From Nocardia jiangxiensis NBRC 101359 (lineage in GTDB: Bacteria > Actinomycetota > Actinomycetes > Mycobacteriales > Mycobacteriaceae), in NCBI RefSeq assembly GCF_000308615.1, contig NZ_BAGB01000076.1:248001-312000 (forward strand): a DNA stretch of 64,000 bases. The letters run 5' to 3'. A program made the translations under genes and the position numbers. The notes below the pieces were generated by a model. The model was not told the DNA's origin and made no database searches. It worked only from the letters and a program-made list of their open reading frames with translations. Shown one piece after another: positions 25,154 through 35,362 of the stretch (the first letter of the stretch is position 1; every line of letters starts with the position of its first letter).

Positions 25154-26725
25154 CTAGGCCGAATAGTTCTTGCGCAGATCGACTTTCACGACCTTGCCGC
25201 TGGCATTGCGCGGCAGCTCCGGGACGATCACCAGATCCTTGGGATGCTTGTAGCGGGCCAGGTTCTCGTTCAGGAACGGCGTGAGCTCCTCGAGGGTGAG
25301 GGTGTCGTCCGGATTCAGCAGGGCCACAACGGCTACCGGCACCTCTCCCCACTTCTCGTGCGCCTGCCCGACGACGGCGGCCTCGTGGATCTTCGGATGT
25401 GCGAACAGGACGTTCTCCACCTCGGCACAGTAGATGTTCTCGCCGCCGGAGATGATCATGTCCTTCTTGCGGTCCACCACGTAGACGAAGCCCTCCTCGT
25501 CCTGGCGGACCAGATCGCCCGAGTGGAACCAGCCGCCCGCGAACGCCTCCGCGGTGGCCTCGGGCTTGTTCCAGTAGCCCTGCATGAGAGTCGGTCCGCG
25601 ATAGACGATCTCGCCGATCTCGCCGGGGGCGACATCGTTCATCTCGTCGTCGACGACGCGGGCCTGGATGGTGGGGATGGGCGTGCCGACCGAACCCAGC
25701 TTGCGGATCGCGTCGTCACCCTCGAGCACGCAGGTGATCGGCGACATCTCGGTCTGCCCGAACACCGCGACGTTGCGCGCGTTCGGGAAGCAGTCGTCCA
25801 TCGCACGCAGCACGGTGTCCGAGGCGGGCGCGGCGCCCCAGCACAGCATGCGCAGCGCCAGCTTACGGGTCTTGACCGTCGGCTCCTCGCAGATCATCTG
25901 CCACTGCACCGGGACGCAGAACGCCGCGGTGGCCTGTTCCCGCTCGACCGCGTCCAGCCATTCGGTCGCGTTGAACGCGCCGAGCGGATGCAGCACGGTG
26001 GTGCCGCCGAGCATGAAATACGGTGTGAGACTGCCGAGTCCGGCGATGTGGAACAGCGGTGAGGTGCAGAAACCGATCGATCCGGCGTCCAATTCCATTG
26101 CGCGGATACAGGTCAGCGCCTGGGCGTTCATGTTCTCGTAGGACAGCACCGCACCCTTGGGGCTGCCGGTGGTGCCCGAGGTGTACATGATCAGCGCCGG
26201 GGTGTCCTCCGGAATATCCAGCGGCACATGAGGTTCCCCGCCCTCGCTGAGCAACTCCTCGTATCCGAGCACACCCTCGCCGGTCTGCCCGCCGATGACG
26301 ACGCAGGCCTGCAGCGCGGGAGCCTGGTCCATCACACCGGTAGCCAGCGGAGCCAGCATCGTATCGGTGACGATCGCCTTGGCGCCGGAATCGGCCACGA
26401 TGTAGGCGACTTCGGGCGGGGTCAGCCGGAAGTTCACCGGCACCGCGATAGCGCCGAGCGCGTTGATGCCGAAGACGGCTTCGATGTATTCGGTGTAGTT
26501 CAGCGCGAGCAGCAGCACGCGATCGCCGAACCCGACCCCTCGGCGGGACAGCGCGTCGGCGAATCGCAGGGACCGTTCGTGGAACTGCTTCCACGTGGTG
26601 TCGTGCCCGGAGAACCGGAACGCGACCTGATCGGGGCGCATCACCGCATGAGTGGCGACCTGATTGTTCCAGTGGTTGCGCCGCGATCGGATCGGCTCGG
26701 CGAGCGACTGGGCACCGGTGGTCAT
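25154..26725 (-). CDS. fadD5: Acyl-CoA ligase, FadD5-like
   Basis: A 523-residue adenylate-forming enzyme that activates a fatty acid with ATP and joins it to CoA. The P-loop motif MYTSGTTGSPKGAVLSYENM, GQTEMSPITC, the GGWFHSGDLVRQDEEG and DRKKDMIISGGENIY core motifs and the final lysine segment LPRNASGKVVKVDLRKNY are all intact. RNHWNNQVATHAVMRPDQVA at the N-terminus resembles FadD5 of mycobacteria. A GAAGGGAG site lies 6-13 bases before the ATG at 26725. It is divergent from the nitronate monooxygenase-like gene, with a 400-base spacer that has a palindrome. The natural chain length is not predictable. Confidence 0.9.
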   Translation of the reverse strand: MTTGAQSLAEPIRSRRNHWNNQVATHAVMRPDQVAFRFSGHDTTWKQFHERSLRFADALSRRGVGFGDRVLLLALNYTEYIEAVFGINALGAIAVPVNFRLTPPEVAYIVADSGAKAIVTDTMLAPLATGVMDQAPALQACVVIGGQTGEGVLGYEELLSEGGEPHVPLDIPEDTPALIMYTSGTTGSPKGAVLSYENMNAQALTCIRAMELDAGSIGFCTSPLFHIAGLGSLTPYFMLGGTTVLHPLGAFNATEWLDAVEREQATAAFCVPVQWQMICEEPTVKTRKLALRMLCWGAAPASDTVLRAMDDCFPNARNVAVFGQTEMSPITCVLEGDDAIRKLGSVGTPIPTIQARVVDDEMNDVAPGEIGEIVYRGPTLMQGYWNKPEATAEAFAGGWFHSGDLVRQDEEGFVYVVDRKKDMIISGGENIYCAEVENVLFAHPKIHEAAVVGQAHEKWGEVPVAVVALLNPDDTLTLEELTPFLNENLARYKHPKDLVIVPELPRNASGKVVKVDLRKNYSA

Positions 26726-27128
26726 GCACGAACTCCCTTCGGAACCGCCGCACGCTCGCGCACCGGCTGCCCCGATGGCGTCCACGGCTGAACGAGAGTG
26801 AGAATACCAGCTAACTTTTTGCCGTGACAAGGATTACAAAGAGTAGTCTAAATACCTATCGCTACCGGAGAACACAGCAGCTCAGATCATTAATTTACAT
26901 CGATCACAAATCGTCCGAGCATCGAGACAATACTGAGTGTCTCAGTTAACCGCGCAAACACACGCTTACATCAGGGTTGTCCCCGGTGGCCCGGCCATGC
27001 CACTATCGACGACATTCGGGCCGGGAGCCGCACACGGCGCGAGCACCAGATCCGACGGCGGCGATGCCCGTAGTTCCGGCAGCATCTCCACCGAACGCCG
27101 CCGATCACACTCGAGCAGGAGGACACCG
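26726..27128. other. Divergent promoter region with palindrome
   Basis: A 403-base spacer between fadD5 and the nitronate monooxygenase gene, AT-rich at 26815-26975. ACTGAG-TGT-CTCAGT (26932-26946) is a perfect 6-base inverted repeat, suited to a dimeric repressor. No gene or RNA motif is recognised. Confidence 0.5.
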
Positions 27129-28100
27129 ATGTTGCGCACCAGGTTCACCGAGAGATTCGGCGTCGAACATCCGATCGTGCAGGGCGGCATGATGTGGGTC
27201 GGCCGGGCCGAACTCGTCGCGGCGGTGGCGAACGCCGGCGGCCTCGGCTTCATCACCGCACTCACCCAGCCCACCCCGGACGATCTGCGCCGCGAGATCG
27301 CGCGCACCCGCGAACTCACCGACAAGCCGTTCGGCGTGAACGTTACGATCCTGCCCTCGATCAACCCGCCGCCGTACGAGGAGTACGTCCGGGCGATCAT
27401 CGAATCCGGCGTGAAGATCGTGGAGACCGCGGGCAGCAACCCCGAACCGTTCCTGCCGTACTACAAGGACGCCGGAATCAAGGTGCTGCACAAGTGCACC
27501 AGCGTTCGGCACGCGCTCAAGGCCGAGCGGATCGGCGTCGACGGCGTGTCCATCGACGGTTTCGAATGCGCCGGACACCCGGGTGAGGACGATGTGCCCG
27601 GACTGGTCCTGATTCCGGCCGCCGCCAAGGCCCTGTCGATCCCGATCATCGCCTCCGGCGGTATCGCCGACGCTCGCGGTCTGGTCGCGGCGCTGGCGCT
27701 GGGCGCGGACGGGGTCAACATGGGCACCCGCTTCATGTGCACTCAGGAGTCGCCGGTGCACAACACGGTCAAGGAGCAGATCGTCGCGCACACCGAGCGC
27801 AACACCCAGCTCATCTTCCGCACCATGAACAACACCGCCCGCGTGGCGGACAACGAGATCAGCCGCAAGGTCGTGGAGATCGAGAAGGCGGGCGGCGTCT
27901 TCGAGGACGTGCGTGATCTGGTCGCCGGCGCGCGCGGACGACGCGTATTCGAGGACGGCGATCTCGATGCGGGCATCTGGTCGGCCGGACAGGTCCAGGG
28001 CCTCATCGACGACATCCCCACCTGCGACGAGCTCATCTCCCGCATGGTGACCGAGGCGGAGGGCCTGATCAACGACCGGCTGGCGTCGTTCGTGCACTGA
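27129..28100 (+). CDS. Nitronate monooxygenase-like flavoprotein
   Basis: A 323-residue FMN-dependent TIM-barrel enzyme of the nitronate monooxygenase/enoyl-reductase FabK-related family. Family segments: VEHPIVQGGMMWVGRAELVA (about 10-29), GGLGFITALTQPT, GVNVTILPS, the catalytic-histidine region FECAGHPGEDD, IIASGGIADARGLVAALALG and the phosphate-binding GADGVNMGTRFM. AGGAGG lies 6 bases upstream of the ATG. It faces fadD5 across a shared promoter region, suggesting linked regulation in lipid metabolism. Detoxification of alkyl nitronates or a role in steroid/fatty-acid breakdown are both possible. Confidence 0.87.
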   Translation: MLRTRFTERFGVEHPIVQGGMMWVGRAELVAAVANAGGLGFITALTQPTPDDLRREIARTRELTDKPFGVNVTILPSINPPPYEEYVRAIIESGVKIVETAGSNPEPFLPYYKDAGIKVLHKCTSVRHALKAERIGVDGVSIDGFECAGHPGEDDVPGLVLIPAAAKALSIPIIASGGIADARGLVAALALGADGVNMGTRFMCTQESPVHNTVKEQIVAHTERNTQLIFRTMNNTARVADNEISRKVVEIEKAGGVFEDVRDLVAGARGRRVFEDGDLDAGIWSAGQVQGLIDDIPTCDELISRMVTEAEGLINDRLASFVH

Positions 28101-28179
28101 GCCCGCCCGCGGGTACGGCCGGCCGAGGGGTAGGTCCCCGGTCGACCGCACCCGTGTCCGGGGCGAATGCGCCGCCGGC

Positions 28180-29193
28180 TCAGGCTCGTTCGGCGACCGC
28201 GTTGAAGTCGTGGCTCGCGATGATCTCGATGCCCTGCGGCAGGGCGTGCAGGCGCTGCACGGTGTCGAAGGCGCGGTCGCGATCGGCGTCGACGAGCTGT
28301 CCGGGCATGGGCGCCTTCTCGCGGATGAGCTTGATCTGCAAGGTATTCCACACCGCATCACCGGCCAGCAGCACATGCGTGCCGTCGTTCACGGCCAGCA
28401 GTACCCCGATACTGCCGGGGGTGTGCCCGGCCAGATCCAGCAGCACCACCGAACCGTCGCCGAACAGATCGTGACTGGCCGGGAAGGTCAACACCGGCGG
28501 CCCCTCGAGGTGCAGCGGCTGCACGGCACGATCGCGCAGGGGTGCGCGCACCACGCCGTACGGCGCGGTATCCCCCGTCATCGCCCACTCGTATTCCACT
28601 GCGGGAACGCGCAATTCGACCGAATCGGGAAGTTCCAGCAAACCGGACACGTGATCCCAGTGCAGATGGGTCGCGATGGTGAAATCGATATCCGAACCGG
28701 ACAGATCCTGCCCCGCCAGCGCATCCTCGAGCCCGAGCACCGTTCTACCCGGGGCGACGAACAACCCCATCGGAAAAGGCAATCCGGGCAACACCCGCTT
28801 GTGCACGCCCGCGCACATCGCCGGATCGATCACGAAGCGGGCGCGGGGATGTTCGACCAGGAACGCACCCATCCCCATGGGCAGCGTCCCCAGGCTGCGC
28901 ACGCCCTCGGCGACCAGCGCGGTCGGCGCCGACGTGCGCGCCTGCAACAGGGCGGTGAAGCGAACCGTGTTGCGGGGGTTCGGAACTCGGGCGCACTCGA
29001 GTCCGGCCAGGAACTCCGGATCGGGACGCCGCGGATGCAGCAGACGACGTGGCGTCGCCGCGAGGGCGGCGCAGCAATGCGCGAGGGTGCCCAACGCGCC
29101 GGGTCTGCCGTCGGAGAAATCGGTCACATCACCACCTTTGCCGAACGCGCCCCGGTTGGCGAAAACCGGCTCGGAGCTCGTGTGCTGGTTCAC
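28180..29193 (-). CDS. MBL-fold metallo-hydrolase
   Basis: A 337-residue metallo-beta-lactamase-fold protein. Metal-binding HxHxDH is His176-x-His178-x-Asp180-His181 (THLHWDHVSG); later ligands are in LAGHTPGSIG, LLAGDAVWN and IIASHDFN. These enzymes hydrolyse thioesters, lactones or phosphodiesters. It is transcribed divergently from the ACP-PKS-FAAL genes, 122 bases from the ACP start, and could release an acyl chain from them, but this is not demonstrated. GTG 29193 is used as start; a second GTG about 60 bases downstream is possible. Confidence 0.87.
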   Translation of the reverse strand: MNQHTSSEPVFANRGAFGKGGDVTDFSDGRPGALGTLAHCCAALAATPRRLLHPRRPDPEFLAGLECARVPNPRNTVRFTALLQARTSAPTALVAEGVRSLGTLPMGMGAFLVEHPRARFVIDPAMCAGVHKRVLPGLPFPMGLFVAPGRTVLGLEDALAGQDLSGSDIDFTIATHLHWDHVSGLLELPDSVELRVPAVEYEWAMTGDTAPYGVVRAPLRDRAVQPLHLEGPPVLTFPASHDLFGDGSVVLLDLAGHTPGSIGVLLAVNDGTHVLLAGDAVWNTLQIKLIREKAPMPGQLVDADRDRAFDTVQRLHALPQGIEIIASHDFNAVAERA

Positions 29194-29315
29194 AGCGACA
29201 CCGTAGCGATCCGGATGCGCACAGCAAAGCCCTTCTCCGCGCGGCGAGTTCTCGGCATAATCGGCGGAGGTACCTGACGGCCGGCGGCCACCGCCGAATG
29301 CGGGGAGGAGTAGCC

Positions 29316-29585
29316 GTGCGGCAGCGTTCTTCGGTCGAAGGCCGGTCCACCGGACACCGGTCGGATCTGACCTCAGCGGCGGTGACGGCCATCGCGGAAC
29401 TGCTCGGCGTCCCCGCGGACACCGTCTCCGTCGGTACCCCGTTCAACGATCTAGGTCTGTCGTCGGTGCAGCTGGCGCGTCTCACGGCCGTGCTGGAGGA
29501 TGCACTGGGCGTGGAGGTCTCGCTCACCGACCTGTTCGATCATTCCGATATCGACCGGCTCGTCGAACATCTAGCGACCCGATGA
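29316..29585 (+). CDS. Free-standing acyl carrier protein
   Basis: An 89-residue ACP. The phosphopantetheine site is Ser50 in FNDLGLSSVQLARL, and LFDHSDIDRLVEHL is the fourth helix. The start GTG 29316 has GGGGAGGAG 5 bases upstream. Its stop overlaps the PKS start by four bases (ATGA), so it is made together with the PKS. It is likely to accept the acyl group activated by the fatty-acyl-AMP ligase encoded after the PKS and pass it to the ketosynthase. In FAAL systems a separate carrier in this role is known. Confidence 0.9.
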   Translation: MRQRSSVEGRSTGHRSDLTSAAVTAIAELLGVPADTVSVGTPFNDLGLSSVQLARLTAVLEDALGVEVSLTDLFDHSDIDRLVEHLATR

Positions 29586-32500
29586 CAGCCGACTCCGGCG
29601 GCACCCCACTGCCCGCCCCCGATCCGGGGCAGCGGGATTCGACGACCACGACGGAATCCGACGCCGCCTCCGTCCCCCCGGTCGCGATCATCGGCATCGG
29701 CTGCCGCGTGCCGGGCGCGCACGGCGTCGTCGAGTTCTGGCGACTGCTGCGCGAGGGCCGGGACGGCACCACAGCGCCGCCGCGCGATCGCGCCGGGACC
29801 CGGCGCGGCGGCTATCTGCGCGGGCTCGACGCCTTCGACAACGACTGGTTCGCCATCTCCGAACGTGAAGCGGCCGTGCTGGATCCGCAACAGCGGGTCG
29901 CGCTGGAGGTCGCGGTCGAGGCGCTCGACGACGCGGGTGTCGGATATCGGGTGCGCGGGTCGCACACCGCGGTGCTGTTCGGTGCGTGCGGGTACGACCA
30001 CGGCACGGTGGTGCTCGGCCGGGGCGGATACGACGCGCCGTACGCGGTCACCGGATCCGCGCTGAGCATCATCGCCAACCGGCTGTCCTACGCCCTGGAT
30101 CTGCACGGGCCGAGTCTGGTGCTGGACAGTGCGTGTTCCTCCTCGCTGGCCGCGGTGGACATGGCGATGCGGCTGCTCGCCGACCGCACGGTCGACCTGG
30201 CGATCGTCGGCGGGGTGAATCTGCCGCTGCTGCAACACGCCTCCGACTACCTGGACCAGGCCGGATTCCTCGCACCGGACGGGCGGTGCAAACCCTTCGA
30301 CGCCGCCGCGGACGGCTACACCCGCAGCGACGGCTGCACGGTGCTGATCCTGCAGCGCACCGCCGACGCCCGCCGCGAAGGCAATCGGGTGTACGCCGAG
30401 ATCGTCGGCGCCGCAGTCGGTTCCGACGGCCGGTCGAACGGTCTGTACGCGCCCAGCGGACGCGCCCAGCAGCAGGTGATCCGGCAGGCGTGGACACGCG
30501 CCGGGGCCGATCCCGGCACGGTCGGATACGTCGAATGTCACGGCACCGGAACACCGTTGGGTGATGCGGTGGAGGTCGGCGCACTGGCCGCGGTGCTGTC
30601 CGAGGGCGAACGGACCCGGCGAGTCTGGATCGGGTCGGTGAAATCGAATCTCGGTCATCTCGAGGCCGCCGCCGGGGTCACCGGAATCGTCAAGGCGGCG
30701 TTGAGCATCGCGCATGCCACGATTGTCCCGAACGTGCATTTCCACACCGAGAATCCGCTGCTGAAGCTGGCCGCTCGCGGGCTGGCCGTGCCGACCGAGC
30801 CGATCGGGTGGGCGGCGGAATCGGCCTCGGGCCGGTACGCCGGGGTCAGCTCGTTCGGATTCGGCGGAACCAATGCGCATGTGGTGTTGCGCGGGGTGGA
30901 TCCCGTTGCACCGCAGCCGGAGACCGATCCGCCCACACTGTTTCCGGTCACCGGGCGAGATGCCGACGATCTTCGGCAGCAGGCGTTGCGCTGGGCCGAA
31001 GCGCTGGGTCGCGGTACCGGATCGCTCGGCGAATTCGCCGCTGCCGCAGCACGATCGATACCCGAGCAGATGCGCGGTGCTGTGCTCGCCCGCGACCGCG
31101 CGGAGGCCGTCGCCCGATTGCTGGAGCTGGCCGAGGCCGCCCAGGGGATTCCGCCTGCGGTCGATGCGCCCGTCGGGAATGCTCGGGCGAGGACCGGTGA
31201 CGATGCAGCGGAACCCACGATGCGCACAGCAGGGGTGTACCGCCCGTCCGGGCAACGGCGGCGCGGGCGAATCCTGTTGGTGTTCTCGGGACAGGGTGGA
31301 CAGCATCAGCGGATGGGGCGGGGTCTGGCGGCCAGGTATCCGGTGTTCGCCCGAGCACTGGCCGAGGCCACCGATGCGGTGACCGCCGCCGGCGGGCCTC
31401 GGGTGTGGACGCCCCGGCACGGCTTCGCACACAGCCTCGATACGACCGATATGGTGCAGCCCGCGCTGTACGTATTCCAGATCGCGCTGACGGAACTGCT
31501 GGCGCACTGGGGGATTCGTCCCGACGCTGTGATCGGTCACAGTCTGGGCGAGATCGCGGCGGCAGTGGTCAGCGGCGCGCTGTCACTCGGCGACGGCGCC
31601 CGGATCGTGGTGGCGCGCAGTGCGATCCTGGCGCAGCTGGACGGGCACGGGGCGATGGCGATGCTCGAGGCCACTCCCGAGGAGGCCGGGCGACTGGTGG
31701 ACCCGGTCCGCGCGCACGTCTCGGTGGCCGCGATAAACGGTCCGCGGTCGGTGGTGGTGTCCGGCACGCCGCGCTATGTGGAGACGGTGATCCGGCGGGC
31801 CACGCGCCGCAGCGTCTACGCGCGGCGGATCGCGGTGGACTTCGCCGCGCACAGCCCGCAGGTCCACGAGCCCGCGGCCGAACTGCTCGCCCGGCTCGAC
31901 GGGATCACCCCGCGCCCACCGCGAATTCGGTTGTATTCCACGACCCGGCCCGGTGAGCTGATCACCTCCGCAGCCTTGGACGCGAAGTACTGGGCCGAGA
32001 ACGCCGAGCGCACAGTCGAACTCGCGGCCGCGGTGGAATCCGCCGCGGCCGACGGCTGCACCACCGCGATCGAGATCTCCCCGCATCCGATTCTGGCCCC
32101 GGCCATCCGGGAGTTTCCGGACTTCCGCGAGGCAACGCATCCGATGGCCGACCGGGACGACGAAGCCACCGCCTTCCTCGACGGCATGGCCAGATTGTAC
32201 CTCGAGGGCCGATCCGCGGACTGGTCCGCACTGGGCGCGTTCCCCGGCCGGATTCTCGAAAGACGCTGGCGCCATATCTCTTTCCCGCTGCTGACCGATA
32301 TGACGCCCGAGCTCGCCGCCGAGGACCTCGGCGACCATGTCGTGCGGGGTGTGCCGATGGTCCCGGCGGCGTACTGGTTGCGCGGACTACTGCGAATCGC
32401 CGGAGAACGGACCACCCGGCTCACGGAGTTCACCGTCCGCGAGCCCACCGATCTGACCGCCCTGCCCGATGTCACCTTCCATGCCGGAACCGATCTGGTC

Positions 32501-35362
32501 GAGGTGTCCGGCCCGGTCACGCTGGCCACGGCCCGAGTCGCCGCCGAGCCGACGCCCGCGGAGATCGTCGGCTGGATGCGTGCGATCGATGCACACCGCA
32601 TCGCCCAACCCGGTATGCGCGCGATCGACACGCGCGAGTTCTACGCGATGCTGCGTGTCCGGGGACTCGACTACGGCCCCCGCTTCCGGCCCCTGCGCGG
32701 TATCGTCGCCGAATCCGCGAGCGCCATAGGGCTTCTCGGCCATATTCCGCTCGATGCCGCGGCTCTCGACGGCTGTCTGCAACTCATTGCCGCCGCCGCG
32801 GGCCCGCACCTGCCCGCCAACGTTCTGCCACTGCCCGCCCGCATCGATTCCGCGTGGCTCACCGCGTCTTCCGAGGTCCTGCTCGCCCAGGCGCATGCCT
32901 TCCTCCGCAACGCCGACTCCGACGGCCTGCACTGCGATGTGCTGGCCACCGACCAGCACGGCGCTCCCGCCGCCGCCCTCCTCGGCGTCCACATCCACTA
33001 TGTCCGTCTCCCTGATCCCCGGGACCACTCCGTCACAGCCACAACCACTTACGAACGGCCGGGTGCCCGCGGCACCACGACCCTCGGACCGGCACAAGCT
33101 CCTGAACAGTCATCGCCGAATACCACGAGCATTCCTGCGCCATCTCGAGGCCGCGAGGGTGCTCGACCGAACGCGGGCGATCCCGTCGGCGAAGCTCTCC
33201 ACGGCCCTGCCGCACAACCCGATACACCACAGCACATCTCTTTCGGGGACCACGCCCTTGCCGAGCAGCAGGGCGTCGAAGGTGCGATGTCGGCCGGTGC
33301 AGGGCAGTACTTCGGCGAATACTCGGATTCCGTTTCAGGTCGATGGGATCGGTCGGGGGCACGCGGCGCCGATCTCCGCGTACTCGATCGATCCGATTGG
33401 GATCGTGGCGTGCTGGGCGCGCACGGGCTCGGGCCGGTGTTGCGGCGCGAGGCATGGGTTCGAGTCGAGGCGCCGGATGCGGAAGGAGCGGTACGGAGTT
33501 CGCGGGCTCGCCGGGTGCTGGTGATCGGGGAGTCTCGGCTGGCGGTCGGGCTGGCTCGGGCGATGGACGCCTGGGTGCCCGCCGAACGGGTTGCCCGGGA
33601 TCCGATCGAGGCGAGTCCGATCGTTTCCGCGACGCTCGCCGGTCGCGGGGATCCCACCGCGGTCGTCGTGGTGTGGCCCGCGGTGGCCGCGACCGGATCG
33701 ACGGTGGCGGAGATCGGGCGCGCACTCGAACTGCTGCAACGGATTCAGGAGTGCGATGCGATGGCGTCGCTGACCGTGGTGCTGCGCGATCGCTGGAGCG
33801 TGACCCAGCAGGGGATCGCCGGGTTGGTGCGGTCCCTGCAGTTGGAGTCGGGTCGGCCGGTCCGGCTGGTGTGGGCGGGGGCCGAGCGAGCCGAGCCGGG
33901 GCCGTTGACCGGTCTCGCGTTGTCGGCCGGGGGACCGGACGAGGTGCGCATCGGGCCCGGCAGCGTGGAGGCCAGGCGATTCGAGCCGGTGTCCTTCCTG
34001 GCGCGTCCGGTCGAAATCCAGCCTGTCGGAGCATATGTCGTGACCGGCGGACTCGGCGCGCTCGGCGCGGTGGCCGCGCGATGGCTGCTGGACTCCGGCG
34101 CGGGGGATGTGGTCGTGCTGACCCGACATCCGCGTCCGCTCCCGCCGCTGCTCGAGGGTCTCGAGGACCGGATCGTGGTGTTGCGCTGCGATGTCACCGA
34201 TCCGCGCGATCTGGCCAACGCCCTGCACGACATCCGCGAGTGCGGTGCTCCCATCCGCGGCCTGATACATTCCGCGGGCGCGCTGCATGATGCCGAGTTC
34301 AACTCTGTGACAACGGATCTGCTGGCATCGATGTTCGAACCCAAACTCGCCGCGACCGCCGACCTGCTGGATCTGACCGCCGCCGATCCGATCGATTTCG
34401 CTCTGCTGTTCTCCTCGGCGACCGGCGCGCTGGGCGCACCCGGACAGGCCGGCTACGCCGCGGCCAACGCCGCCCTGGACGCGCTCGCGGCAACCCGCGC
34501 GAACCGCAGGGTGATCAGTATCGGCTGGGGCAGTTGGGAATCCGGCCTGGCCGCCACGGCGGGCGGCGCGGAACATCTCCGCCGCGCGGGCATCACCCCG
34601 TTCACCACCGCCCGCGGCACCGCGGTCCTGGACGCCCTGCGCGGCTACCCCGGACCCCACGTCCTGGCGATGGACTACACGCCCACCACGGACGATTCCC
34701 CCATAGCCCACCGCCTCCGCACCGTCCTGCCGACGATCCCCCAGCACCACTCGGAACCAGGACATCCCACCTCCGCAGACGAATTCGGCCACACGCCGAC
34801 CGACCTGGAACACACGGCCCCGGACGCCCCCGTCGGCAATCGGCGTGCACCCGCCGATCGAACATCACACTCCGCCGAACCGGGCTACTTCGGCGCGCTC
34901 GCAGCTCGGATTCCGACGAACCCCGTGCCGGAAGCGGACGCGAGTGCCGTGACGGATGAATCCCGGTATACCTACGGGCCGACCGGCCGCTCGGAGGGGA
35001 ATCCGGGCGCAGATCCTCTGGCCGACAACGGTGTTCCCGCAGACGGTTCGATCGGCTCGGGAGTTGATCCGGATTCGGTTCCGGATGCAGAGATCGAGCC
35101 GACTGCGAATGTGCCGGTGGCACAGGTCATCCGGGCCGCGCTGGCGGCGACGCTGGGGATCTCGGCGGAAAGTATCAGGCCGGAGGTGGATTTCACCGGT
35201 CTGGGGTTGTCCTCGTTGCTGGCGATCGAGTTGCGCCGGACGCTCGAGGCACGGCTCGGGGTTCGCATCGCGACCGCCGAACTCTTCGAACATCCCACCG
35301 TGGCGATGCTCGGTGCGGCACTGTCCGCGCGGCTGTCCGATGGTCGAGGGGAGACCCGATGA
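29582..35362 (+). CDS. Type I polyketide synthase, KS-AT-DH-KR-ACP
   Basis: A 1926-residue single-module synthase. Ketosynthase: residues about 34-450, with Cys185 (DSACSSSL), His320 (ECHGTGTPLGD) and His359 (NLGHLEAAAG). Acyltransferase: about 560-860, GHSLGE Ser654; the later substrate motif is FAAH, neither clear malonyl (HAFH) nor methylmalonyl (YASH). Dehydratase: about 905-1140, His919 in HVVRGVPMVP and Asp1063 in LDGCLQL. Ketoreductase: about 1400-1710, TGGLGALG at 1488-1495, Ser1612 and Tyr1625. A disordered Pro/Ser-rich linker (about 1720-1840) leads to the ACP (Ser1878 in LGLSSLLAIEL). No enoylreductase or thioesterase is present, so a 2-enoyl product stays on the carrier. It overlaps ACP and FAAL genes by 4 bases each. 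Confidence 0.95.
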   Translation: MTADSGGTPLPAPDPGQRDSTTTTESDAASVPPVAIIGIGCRVPGAHGVVEFWRLLREGRDGTTAPPRDRAGTRRGGYLRGLDAFDNDWFAISEREAAVLDPQQRVALEVAVEALDDAGVGYRVRGSHTAVLFGACGYDHGTVVLGRGGYDAPYAVTGSALSIIANRLSYALDLHGPSLVLDSACSSSLAAVDMAMRLLADRTVDLAIVGGVNLPLLQHASDYLDQAGFLAPDGRCKPFDAAADGYTRSDGCTVLILQRTADARREGNRVYAEIVGAAVGSDGRSNGLYAPSGRAQQQVIRQAWTRAGADPGTVGYVECHGTGTPLGDAVEVGALAAVLSEGERTRRVWIGSVKSNLGHLEAAAGVTGIVKAALSIAHATIVPNVHFHTENPLLKLAARGLAVPTEPIGWAAESASGRYAGVSSFGFGGTNAHVVLRGVDPVAPQPETDPPTLFPVTGRDADDLRQQALRWAEALGRGTGSLGEFAAAAARSIPEQMRGAVLARDRAEAVARLLELAEAAQGIPPAVDAPVGNARARTGDDAAEPTMRTAGVYRPSGQRRRGRILLVFSGQGGQHQRMGRGLAARYPVFARALAEATDAVTAAGGPRVWTPRHGFAHSLDTTDMVQPALYVFQIALTELLAHWGIRPDAVIGHSLGEIAAAVVSGALSLGDGARIVVARSAILAQLDGHGAMAMLEATPEEAGRLVDPVRAHVSVAAINGPRSVVVSGTPRYVETVIRRATRRSVYARRIAVDFAAHSPQVHEPAAELLARLDGITPRPPRIRLYSTTRPGELITSAALDAKYWAENAERTVELAAAVESAAADGCTTAIEISPHPILAPAIREFPDFREATHPMADRDDEATAFLDGMARLYLEGRSADWSALGAFPGRILERRWRHISFPLLTDMTPELAAEDLGDHVVRGVPMVPAAYWLRGLLRIAGERTTRLTEFTVREPTDLTALPDVTFHAGTDLVEVSGPVTLATARVAAEPTPAEIVGWMRAIDAHRIAQPGMRAIDTREFYAMLRVRGLDYGPRFRPLRGIVAESASAIGLLGHIPLDAAALDGCLQLIAAAAGPHLPANVLPLPARIDSAWLTASSEVLLAQAHAFLRNADSDGLHCDVLATDQHGAPAAALLGVHIHYVRLPDPRDHSVTATTTYERPGARGTTTLGPAQAPEQSSPNTTSIPAPSRGREGARPNAGDPVGEALHGPAAQPDTPQHISFGDHALAEQQGVEGAMSAGAGQYFGEYSDSVSGRWDRSGARGADLRVLDRSDWDRGVLGAHGLGPVLRREAWVRVEAPDAEGAVRSSRARRVLVIGESRLAVGLARAMDAWVPAERVARDPIEASPIVSATLAGRGDPTAVVVVWPAVAATGSTVAEIGRALELLQRIQECDAMASLTVVLRDRWSVTQQGIAGLVRSLQLESGRPVRLVWAGAERAEPGPLTGLALSAGGPDEVRIGPGSVEARRFEPVSFLARPVEIQPVGAYVVTGGLGALGAVAARWLLDSGAGDVVVLTRHPRPLPPLLEGLEDRIVVLRCDVTDPRDLANALHDIRECGAPIRGLIHSAGALHDAEFNSVTTDLLASMFEPKLAATADLLDLTAADPIDFALLFSSATGALGAPGQAGYAAANAALDALAATRANRRVISIGWGSWESGLAATAGGAEHLRRAGITPFTTARGTAVLDALRGYPGPHVLAMDYTPTTDDSPIAHRLRTVLPTIPQHHSEPGHPTSADEFGHTPTDLEHTAPDAPVGNRRAPADRTSHSAEPGYFGALAARIPTNPVPEADASAVTDESRYTYGPTGRSEGNPGADPLADNGVPADGSIGSGVDPDSVPDAEIEPTANVPVAQVIRAALAATLGISAESIRPEVDFTGLGLSSLLAIELRRTLEARLGVRIATAELFEHPTVAMLGAALSARLSDGRGETR

